Below are positions 58,224-64,000 of a DNA stretch of 64,000 bases, piece by piece. Positions within the stretch are counted from its first letter, which is position 1, and every line of letters begins with the position of its first letter. Source of the stretch: Microvirga lotononidis. GTDB lineage: Bacteria > Pseudomonadota > Alphaproteobacteria > Rhizobiales > Beijerinckiaceae. The notes beneath the pieces are model-generated. The model was not told the origin of the DNA. It did not search any database and saw nothing but the letters and a program-made list of their open reading frames with translations. The stretch lies in the NCBI RefSeq assembly GCF_034627025.1, contig NZ_CP141049.1:744001-808000 (forward strand), written 5' to 3'. Made by a program: the position numbers and the translations under genes.

Positions 58224-59456
58224 TCACCCGATTTCAAGGGTTGGGCCGGCAGCCTCGCTGCGCAGTCTGTCGTAGAGCTCGACCAGCTGAGTTGCGGTGA
58301 TTGCCGATCTGGTCTCGGCCGCCTTGCGGCGGACGCGGGCGACCATCGCGGCTGCCAGATCTGGGTCGAGGTCGCGGCCGTTTTCGCTCAGCACATGGGC
58401 AATCGCGGTAGCGCCGGAATGCTTGCCGATGACGATGCGCCGGCAGCAGCCGACGAGCGCCGGATCGAGCCCCTGATAGGTGTGGAGATCCTTCAGCAGC
58501 CCCGCGACATGGATGCCGGATTCGTGGGTGAAATCATCGGCGCTGACGACCGGCTTGATGGCCGCTGTCGGCCGGCGAGCGGCCCGCGCCACCTGGGCGG
58601 CGAGGTCGGGCAATACGGTCAGGTCGATGCCGGTATCCGCGCCGTCGAGGACGGCCAGCGCGGCGGCCACCTCTTCCAGCGCGGCATTGCCGGCACGCTC
58701 GCCGAGCCCGCTGACGGTGACGGAGGCATGGCGCGCGGCGGCACGGATCGCCGCCAGCGTGTTGGCGGCGAGACCGAGGTCGTTGTGCGCATGAAATTCG
58801 AGGTCGGCGGGAGACTGGTCCGCGACCTGGGCGGCAAATTCGACGGTCGAAAAGGGGTCGAGAACACCGACCAAGCCGGCCAGCCTGACACGGCTTGCGC
58901 TGGCGCACGCAGCCGTCTCGATCACACTGGCGAGATGATCCCGGTCGGCCCGCGAGGCATCCCCGCAGCCCACCGTGACGAAGAGGCCGCGGGCGGCTGC
59001 GTGCCCGACCATGTGCTCGATGACCTGAAGCGCTCCCGCCCGATCAAGGCCGGGCTTGGCGGTGAGTAGGATGTCCGATGCAGGCAGTGACAGATTGACG
59101 GCGGCGATACCGCTCTCGATTGCTGCGTTGAGATCCTCCGACCTCATTCGACACCAAGCCTTGGTTGCGTAAAAACGCTGACGTGTCACTCGTTGAAGCA
59201 ATTTTGTGTCGTGCAGGACTGGATTGGCCGAATACTTCTCGGTGCAGACGCATGAAATCGTACAAATAGTGCACCAAGATCGGGCCAGTTTGAGTTTTGA
59301 TACAGCCAGGGCTGTGAGCCGAATCGGGAGACGCAGCGCGCCCGCGGCGCAAATTGCTTCGATCTCGTCGGCGCCCATGGCCGTCGTGAAGGCGGCGCCG
59401 GGTGCCTGTGCCCGGTCGCACAGGGTCGTATCGTTGAGAAAGACCGGACGTTTCAT
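58224..59456 (-). CDS. nifV: Homocitrate synthase NifV, in-frame rearranged and likely inactive
   Basis: NifV condenses acetyl-CoA and 2-oxoglutarate to homocitrate, the organic ligand of FeMo-co. From 59456 it reads [20 protein letters not shown]: the conserved RDGEQ is CDRAQ. About 24 residues are absent between AAFTT and [10 protein letters not shown]. Then LPIRLTA and WCRMR are separated by 51 foreign residues (59158-59312). The rest is normal ([40 protein letters not shown] with metal-binding His, [17 protein letters not shown]). The frame is open throughout (410 residues), but loss of the catalytic motif suggests no activity. Overlaps cysE. Confidence 0.9.
   Translation of the reverse strand: MKRPVFLNDTTLCDRAQAPGAAFTTAMGADEIEAICAAGALRLPIRLTALAVSKLKLARSWCTICTISCVCTEKYSANPVLHDTKLLQRVTRQRFYATKAWCRMRSEDLNAAIESGIAAVNLSLPASDILLTAKPGLDRAGALQVIEHMVGHAAARGLFVTVGCGDASRADRDHLASVIETAACASASRVRLAGLVGVLDPFSTVEFAAQVADQSPADLEFHAHNDLGLAANTLAAIRAAARHASVTVSGLGERAGNAALEEVAAALAVLDGADTGIDLTVLPDLAAQVARAARRPTAAIKPVVSADDFTHESGIHVAGLLKDLHTYQGLDPALVGCCRRIVIGKHSGATAIAHVLSENGRDLDPDLAAAMVARVRRKAAETRSAITATQLVELYDRLRSEAAGPTLEIG
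59158..59312 (-). mobile_element. MITE-like insertion inside nifV
   Basis: About 155 bp with imperfect terminal inverted repeats: GCCTTGGTTGCGTAAAAACG at 59158 and, on the minus strand, GCCCTGGCTGTATCAAAACT from 59312. It adds 51 codons ([12 protein letters not shown]...) without a stop or frame change. It has no ORF of its own; a non-autonomous relative of an unidentified IS. Confidence 0.65.
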
Positions 59457-59487
59457 GAGCGGCGGTCGGCTCTTCTGCCCCTCAGGC

Positions 59488-59829
59488 CTAGACCGGATCG
59501 AAGCTCTTCGGCACTTCGTCCCCGGCCCTGAGGGGGGAAAGAGCACGCAGCTTCTCCACGATTCCGGGCATGACCTCGAGCACCCGGTCGACATCCTCCT
59601 CGCCGTTGTCGCGCGAAAAGGAAAAGCGGATTGCCCCATGTGCCGCGGTATAGGGGATATTCATCGCCCTCAGGACATGGCTCGGCTCCAGATCGACGCT
59701 GATCATCAATTTAAGCGCATCGCCGCAAGAGATGGCGCCGACCTCACCGACGGCATTGGCCGTTTCCAGAACGCCGGCATTCTTCGGGTTGAAGAAGTAT
59801 TCCTTGACCTTGTCGCTATAGTCCCACAT
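59488..59829 (-). CDS. NifU-NifS fusion remnant (N-terminus of NifU joined to C-terminus of NifS)
   Basis: 113 residues. Residues 1-46 ([20 protein letters not shown]..., [16 protein letters not shown]) are the start of the NifU scaffold domain with its first cluster Cys. Residues 47-101 ([40 protein letters not shown]) are the end of cysteine desulfurase NifS, which normally follows the active-site Cys loop. One in-frame deletion removed most of nifU, the nifU-nifS junction and nifS including the PLP Lys and catalytic Cys. The product cannot be a desulfurase or a complete scaffold; nitrogenase Fe-S supply must come from other systems (SUF/ISC, not in this window). Confidence 0.88.
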   Translation of the reverse strand: MWDYSDKVKEYFFNPKNAGVLETANAVGEVGAISCGDALKLMISVDLEPSHVLRAMNIPYTAAHGAIRFSFSRDNGEEDVDRVLEVMPGIVEKLRALSPLRAGDEVPKSFDPV

Positions 59830-59853
59830 GGCCCTTCTCCCTGTCTCAGGCGA

Positions 59854-60174
59854 TCAGCCGAAGGACTTGCCGCAGGCGCACTTCTCGCGCGCGTTGGGAT
59901 TGTCGAAGACAAAGCCGGAGGATTCAAACCCCGTGACGAAGTCGACGGTCGTGCCGGCGACATGGGGTTGGGAGCCTACGTCGACGAACACCTTGACCCC
60001 GTCTGTCTCGATGACCGCGTCGCCCTCGCGCGAGATGCTTTCCAGGCCTAGCAGGTATTGGAAGCCGGCGCAGCCGCCGGCCCGGACCATGATGCGCAAG
60101 CCGTCGGCCGGCTCAGCGGCGCGGGAAAGCGCAGTCTTCACCGCGGCGACGGCGTTTTCGGTGAGCATGATCAT
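59854..60174 (-). CDS. IscA/HesB-type Fe-S carrier of the nif cluster
   Basis: 106 residues from the ATG at 60174 (MIMLTENAVAAVKTALSRAA); the open frame goes to 60234. The A-type carrier motif is AGGCAGFQYLLGLE and the C-terminal pair ECACGKS-like is KCACGKSFG. Known as iscN or nif-iscA in rhizobia, upstream of nifUS. Intact. The sigma-54 promoter 60219-60233 lies in front. Confidence 0.92.
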   Translation of the reverse strand: MIMLTENAVAAVKTALSRAAEPADGLRIMVRAGGCAGFQYLLGLESISREGDAVIETDGVKVFVDVGSQPHVAGTTVDFVTGFESSGFVFDNPNAREKCACGKSFG

Positions 60175-60218
60175 GGGACGATTTCTCCTCACTCCGTGAC
60201 GCACTTGCGGAGAACCAT

Positions 60219-60233
60219 GCATGTCCCATGCCA
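60219..60233 (-). promoter_or_regulatory. Sigma-54 promoter of the iscA-nifUS-nifV-cysE-nifW operon
   Basis: On the minus strand TGGCATG-GGAC-ATGC, GG/GC at correct spacing, 45 bp before the iscA-like start. Confidence 0.7.
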
Positions 60234-60279
60234 AAGGAGAAACTCATGTCAAAACAACATAATGGCTCTAATGCTGCGA

Positions 60280-60295
60280 TGTCGCCGGTCCGACA
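60280..60295 (-). promoter_or_regulatory. NifA upstream activator sequence, iscA side
   Basis: Exact TGT-N10-ACA (TGTCGCCGGTCCGACA), 46 bp upstream of the -24 element of the iscA-like gene. Confidence 0.75.
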
Positions 60296-60417
60296 TTGTC
60301 GACTATCGGACCACGCGGAGCGCGGTTGGATGACCCGTGAACTGCGCTGTTCCCGTGGAGCAATCCTGTCTGCAGCTCCTGTGAAAACGTCAGGCAACCG
60401 ACACGGCCTGTCGGGTT

Positions 60418-60433
60418 TGTCGCGTCCGCAACA
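60418..60433 (+). promoter_or_regulatory. NifA upstream activator sequence, right-hand promoter
   Basis: Exact TGT-N10-ACA (TGTCGCGTCCGCAACA), 87 bp upstream of the promoter at 60521. The layout copies that of nifH (90 bp). Confidence 0.8.
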
Positions 60434-60520
60434 CGGTGGTGTTCGGCCCGACTTCCTGCTGCACTCTCAAGCCATTGACCAGTATGCAGAAAAATATTTC
60501 TGAGGCGCTTTCTGCGCAGT

Positions 60521-60535
60521 TGGCACGCCTTTTGA
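60521..60535 (+). promoter_or_regulatory. Second nifH-like sigma-54 promoter
   Basis: TGGCACG-CCTT-TTGA with the same variant -12 as nifH. The sequence past it (AAACTCCC...AGGAGCTG) also matches the nifH leader, so this is a duplicated nifH promoter. Confidence 0.8.
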
Positions 60536-60603
60536 AACTCCCCCGTCGGGGGCCGGAAAACTCCCCCGTCGGGGGCCGGAAAACTCCCCCGTCGGGGGCC
60601 GGA
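60535..60603 (+). repeat. Three perfect 23-bp tandem repeats with a GC palindrome
   Basis: The unit starts AAACTCCCCCGTCGGGGGCC and is 23 bp; copies at 60535-60557, 60558-60580 and 60581-60603. Each contains the palindrome CCCCCGTCGGGGG. The nifH leader has one diverged unit in the same place. A second hairpin (CGGATTGC-gga-GCAATCCG) follows at 60641-60659. Confidence 0.95.
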
Positions 60604-60722
60604 AGGAGCTGCCCACCTAGCTGTGCGAGAGCAACAGATGCGGATTGCGGAGCAATCCGGATAACGGCTGAGTTTTGCCATGTCGGAAACCTGATGACTT
60701 CTGAAATCGCAGGGAGATCGAA

Positions 60723-60977
60723 ATGCTTCATAAAGCGGACGGAACTGAAGTATGGCCGCGGACCTCGACAAAGTTGCCGTATCTGTCGCTTGCCGGTGTC
60801 ATTGAATCTTCGGAAGACTATGCCACAATTCGGCCAAGGCTGCGTCGGGCCTATGAGGGGCTTCCCGGCATCGCCTCCGATGATGCATTTCTGGTGCAGG
60901 AATTCGAGGATGGCGGCGGTTTGCTCTTCTGCGCCCACCCCGACAAGAACTGCGCCTTGCTGCTGCCAGGAAATTGA
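60723..60977 (+). CDS. Hypothetical small protein under the nifH-like promoter
   Basis: 84 residues (MLHKADGTEVWPRTSTKLPY..., EGLPGIASDDAFLVQEFEDG, ending LLLPGN). AGGGAGATCGAA precedes the ATG. Not recognised; no membrane segment or signal peptide. Two Cys (LLFCAHPDKNCALL) near the end could bind metal. Its position behind a NifA/sigma-54 promoter and 180-nt GC-rich leader suggests expression under nitrogen-fixing conditions. Confidence 0.6.
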   Translation: MLHKADGTEVWPRTSTKLPYLSLAGVIESSEDYATIRPRLRRAYEGLPGIASDDAFLVQEFEDGGGLLFCAHPDKNCALLLPGN

Positions 60978-61081
60978 TCGTGGCTTGGAGAAGCAAAAAC
61001 CCTGTGCTGGTCTCGCAAACCTCGTCGACGTGACCGAGAACAGCCTGGATGGCATCGCCGACATGCGGGTGCTAGGACCGG

Positions 61082-61396
61082 TTGCTGGATATCCATCTTG
61101 GCATGCCAATCCGGGAAGAGCTGCCGAAATACGCGGGCTATGTTTCCGCCCGCAACATCATGCCCGATCACGACGCAGCCCTGGCCGACAGCGTCGATCT
61201 GTCCTGGCTGAGGGAATATGGCGAGCAACTGATCGATTACGATCCGCACCGCCTCAATCCGGGCAGTCCGGTCCGACGCCGGGAAATCCTCGGCCGGTAC
61301 CATGTACGGCCCGAACCCTTTGCAGAGGCCAATACGGTGGCCAATGCCATTCTCGGTCATTTCGAGAAATCCATGGGCATTGCTTTGGTCCAGTAG
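61082..61396 (+). CDS. Hypothetical ORF, possibly a gene fragment
   Basis: About 104 residues from a TTG (LLDIHLGMPIREELPKYAGY..., LREYGEQLIDYDPHRLNPGS). An in-frame TAG at 61073-61075 limits extension upstream. The composition is protein-like, but the start is weak, so this may be the 3' part of a broken gene. Not recognised. Confidence 0.4.
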   Translation: MLDIHLGMPIREELPKYAGYVSARNIMPDHDAALADSVDLSWLREYGEQLIDYDPHRLNPGSPVRRREILGRYHVRPEPFAEANTVANAILGHFEKSMGIALVQ

Positions 61397-61448
61397 GCAG
61401 TAGCCTCGCCTCTGACACCGCATTGGCGCTTAGATAGGGAGAACATCG

Positions 61449-61628
61449 ATGATCAGATATCAGACAGAACATTTGATCCTTACTTCTATGCGACCCGAGC
61501 ACGAAAAGGAATCATTCAAATTGCATATCGACCTGGATGTGCTCGCGTACTTTCAAGAGGGCGACCCAGGCTGGCAGGAGCACATCAGCGCAGCCCTGCG
61601 CAGGGCCGCCGGCAAGTCCAATGACTGA
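61449..61628 (+). CDS. BrnA-like antitoxin domain protein
   Basis: A 59-residue ORF (MIRYQTEHLILTSMRPEHEK..., LHIDLDVLAYFQEGDPGWQE, HISAALRRAAGK). The last part matches the BrnA antitoxin C-terminal pattern (ID.DVL..F....PGWQ..I..ALR.AAG). No BrnT toxin gene is adjacent. Its stop overlaps the next ORF start by 8 bp (61621-61628). Confidence 0.6.
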   Translation: MIRYQTEHLILTSMRPEHEKESFKLHIDLDVLAYFQEGDPGWQEHISAALRRAAGKSND

Positions 61629-61833
61629 AGCCCGTGCAGCCGCAGAGGCTGAGGTGCTGGAGCACCGCGGCTATCAGATCCGACTCAGCCCAACTGGCCT
61701 GGAATGGATGGCCTTCGTGGCACAGCCCAAACAGCGCCCGACCTTGATCATGGCTCCCGATCGCGATGCTGCCACCGCCAAGGCCTACGAGTGGATTGAT
61801 CGACAGCTTGCATCTGACAAGACACCAGTATGA
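61621..61833 (+). CDS. Hypothetical small protein
   Basis: 70 residues (MTEARAAAEAEVLEHRGYQI..., WMAFVAQPKQRPTLIMAPDR). Overlaps its upstream neighbour (8 bp) and its downstream neighbour (ATGA at 61830-61833), so the three form one tightly coupled unit. Not recognised. Confidence 0.6.
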   Translation: MTEARAAAEAEVLEHRGYQIRLSPTGLEWMAFVAQPKQRPTLIMAPDRDAATAKAYEWIDRQLASDKTPV

Positions 61834-62099
61834 GCTACAGCCTGATCCAGCTGGCGCCCGGCGCCTATGACCTCCTCCTGAATGGAGAGGTTGTGGGGAG
61901 TGTCGTGCGCAGCAGCTCATTCCAGCCTTACACTTGGACAGCGGAACTGCTTGAGGATTTACCTCCGGCTCGGAGGCCTGCACCCTTCACTGAGATCGAA
62001 CATATCTTCGCCTCGTTGAAGGAACTCTGTGATTGGCTCGGTAATGTACAGATGGAAACCGGACGGGACGCTGATCCGCATTCGCAGATAGTTCAGTAG
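61830..62099 (+). CDS. Hypothetical small protein
   Basis: 89 residues (MSYSLIQLAPGAYDLLLNGE..., WTAELLEDLPPARRPAPFTE, FASLKELCDWLGNVQMETGR). Third gene of the overlapping trio beginning at 61449. Not recognised; no membrane segment. It is followed by an IS701-like remnant. Confidence 0.6.
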   Translation: MSYSLIQLAPGAYDLLLNGEVVGSVVRSSSFQPYTWTAELLEDLPPARRPAPFTEIEHIFASLKELCDWLGNVQMETGRDADPHSQIVQ

Positions 62100-62214
62100 T
62101 GGATCCGCATCTTAGCTTGAGTTTGGCCATTTCTGACGGGTGATTTGCGAGCGCGGGAGCGGCGAAGCGAACAACGCGGTAGGTTGGTGTGTCCCCGCCA
62201 AGAGAGACGCCGCC

Positions 62215-62631
62215 ATGCTGCACCTGCCCGCCCGCTTCGCCGCGATCATGTTAGCCTTTGCCCGGCTCTTTCGCCACCGGACCTGGTGCCATGCCGAGAT
62301 CCTGCTCCTCGGGGCCATCCTGGCGCCCGGCAAGCGCACGGTGACCAGCCTCCTGCGCATCGCCGGCCTCAGCCGCGAGCGGCACTTCGGCAACGACCAT
62401 CGCGTTCTCAGTCGGGCCCGCGGGAGCGGACGCGACGCTGCCCGGCTGCTGTTGGGCCTGCTGATCCACGCCTTTGTCCCGACCGGTCCGGTGATCCTCG
62501 GCCTGGATGACACCATTGAGCGCCGCCGCGGCAAGCGAATTGCAGCCAAAGGCATCGACCGCGATCCGGTGCGCTCATCGGATGCCCACTTCGTCAAGGC
62601 CTCAGGCCTGCGCTGGACTTGCTTCGCGGAA
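62215..62631 (+). pseudogene. IS701-family transposase, N-terminal fragment
   Basis: MLHLPARFAAIMLAFARLFR..., LLLGAILAPGKRTVTSLLRI, GPVILGLDDTIERRRGKRIA (first catalytic Asp), GIDRDPVRSSDAHFVKASGL. It is cut at 62632 by the terminus of an IS1182 copy (GATACTGCTGGCG). It belongs to a different IS701/ISNCY subgroup from the element at 51782. Confidence 0.82.
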
Positions 62632-63705
62632 GATACTGCTGGCGAGTTCGTCACGCTGGGGTCGGAGCCATCATGAGCTTGGTAAATGCGGATTGACGGG
62701 TTTGCGCAAGTGGTGTGCCACCCATCCAAGCACCAATGCGGACGAGGTTCATGGCAGCTGCCGTCAGCACGTGTTGCAGATGCGGTTTGGCGAGACCGAT
62801 ATAGCGCGAGCGCTGAAGATGCAGGACCCGGACGCCCGCCGAAATCGTTCCTTCGATGCCGGCGCGCTGTCGATACTCTTTTGAGAAGGCGAGTTGCTCC
62901 TCGCGCTGGCGAGCCGCCTCCAGCGTCTCGTGTTCCTCGCGTGGTCGTAGCGTGAGCAGGCGCCGCCCGCTTCGGGTACACTGTGTCTTCAAGGGACAGG
63001 ATCGACACTCTGTTGTCGAGAAGCGAACTTTCAGTGCGGTCCGTCTCTGGTGATCATCAGGACCCCAACTCCTGCTCTCGTGCCCGGCCGGACAGATTGC
63101 CACTTCCCGATCCCAATCGAGGAGGAAGTCCTGCACCGTGAAGCCCTCGCCTGACCGGACCTGCCCCTGATCATCCTTGGGAGCCGGCCCTAACAGGGTG
63201 ATGCCTTTCTGCCGGCTGGCGACCAGTTGGTCGGCTGCGACATCCCCGGCATCGACAAGGTGAGTGGCCGGCAGCAGACCCTTGGCTTCGAGCGCCGCAT
63301 GGATGTCATCGAGAGCATCACAATCAACGATGGGCGCCGGCGTGGTCTCCCCATGCGTGATGAGATGCGGTTCGCCCTCGTCACACGCCTCGGTCAGATG
63401 CACCTTGTAGCCGATCCAGATCGTTGATTGCTTCCTGGCGTAGTGCACCTCCGGATCGTAGGGCGAGGCGACCATCAGCAAGGAGGGTGGAAACCCCTCC
63501 TGGTCCGTCCGCCACCGTATCAGAGGCAGAGCCTCAGGTCGCGCGGGTGGAGCTTCACTGAGCAGGCAGAAGTTCTGAAGCCAGACCTGCCGCAGCACCG
63601 CAACCGCCGGGATGTGTCGCAGCCATGTCGCTGCGCCAGGAGCCATGATGGCCGCAAGCCATTGATGACCATCGCGGCCGATCTGCTCGGCATGGGCTTG
63701 CCGCT
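62632..63705 (-). pseudogene. IS1182-family remnant, transposase C-terminal two thirds
   Basis: Starts with the IS1182 terminus at 62632. The coding part (63705-62651) reads AHAEQIGRDGHQWLAAIMAP, IWIGYKVHLTEACDEGEPHL, CRSCPLKTQCTRSGRRLLTL and GIEGTISAGVRVLHLQRSRY, close to but clearly different from the copy at 32803-34482. The N-terminal third is missing where IS3 sequence begins. Confidence 0.85.
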
Positions 63706-64000
63706 TCTGGTTCGGGCCCACGGCCGAGAAGTCCTGCTCCAGCAGGTTGGGAGCGACCGGGAAGGCCTGATGGCTGTCGGTGGTGCGCTTGAACCGGCGC
63801 TTCTGTCGGCCTTTCAGCCCGTTCTCGCGCATCAGCCGGGCAGTCCGGCGCCGACCCACCGTCAGGCCTTCGTCCGGCAACTTGCGGGTCAGGCGCGGAC
63901 TGCCATAGGTCCCATGGGAGCGGGCCAAGGCCGAGCGGACATGGGCCAGCAGCACCAGATCCTCGCGCTGGCGCGGACTGGCCGGACGGGAGCGCCAGGC
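63705..64000 (-). pseudogene. IS3-family OrfB, N-terminal fragment
   Basis: Reads VRSALARSHGTYGSPRLTRK, RRRTARLMRENGLKGRQKRR and HQAFPVAPNLLEQDFSAVGP, the HTH_21 linker region of IS3-group OrfB just before the DDE core. It enters from the window edge and is fused in frame to the IS1182 remnant at about 63705, making one chimeric ORF. Confidence 0.8.

Noticed and set aside
60535..60603. Possible CRISPR array
   Set aside because: The 23-bp units are directly adjacent with no spacers, so this is a tandem repeat.

Overview
The window is GC-rich DNA from a nitrogen-fixing alphaproteobacterium, most likely a legume symbiont of the Hyphomicrobiales (rhizobia). The evidence is nifHDKEN-nifX with the rhizobial companion genes, nifB-fdxN-nifZ-nifT, a rhizobial-type nifA, fixABCX, an ACC-deaminase gene and an ExoX-like gene, all under NifA/sigma-54 sites. 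The genus cannot be fixed from the sequence alone. The very high IS load would suit Microvirga or Methylobacteriaceae as well as Bradyrhizobium or Mesorhizobium. No rRNA, tRNA, CRISPR array or replication origin was seen.

Layout. 1-6.7 kb: broken IS6, a damaged restriction-like gene beside an intact DNA adenine methylase, two IS5 elements, an IS110 and a resolvase remnant. 6.9-16.8 kb: nifH UAS and promoter, then nifH-nifD-nifK-nifE-nifN-nifX-DUF269-DUF683-fdxB, exoX-like, and a dead acdS. 16.8-36.2 kb: nested mobile elements around a decayed subtilase autotransporter. 36.3-43.8 kb (mostly minus strand): decayed SIR2-like gene, nifT, nifZ, fdxN, nifB, nifA, a sugar-isomerase remnant and a divergent lacI regulator. 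44-53.2 kb: a second pile of nested insertions. 53.3-60.2 kb (minus strand): iscA-like, a nifU::nifS fusion, nifV, cysE, nifW, fixA, fixB, fixC, fixX. 60.2-62.1 kb: a second nifH-like promoter with a GC-rich triple repeat, then small unknown genes. 62.2-64 kb: fused IS remnants.

How the genes work together. NifA with RpoN would activate four visible promoter/UAS pairs: nifH, nifB, fixA and iscA. A fifth pair lies before an unknown ORF. NifHDK form nitrogenase; NifB, NifEN and NifX make and carry FeMo-cofactor; FdxB, FdxN and FixABCX supply electrons. Several accessory genes are damaged, mostly in frame. nifU and nifS are fused with loss of the NifS active-site Cys. nifV has lost its RDGEQ-type motif and carries a MITE-like insert. 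cysE lacks an expected catalytic Asp and about two hexapeptides. NifA has Tyr in place of one of four conserved redox-motif cysteines.

The most novel signal is a set of three related serine-recombinase elements (20908-22868, 27333-29206, 48869-50113). Each is inserted inside a different transposase gene (IS110, IS4, IS5) at a site containing GGTC, in the same orientation as that gene. Each has a small ORF overlapping the recombinase start in the same relative frame. In the two copies with a right end, the recombinase ORF runs out through that end into the disrupted gene.
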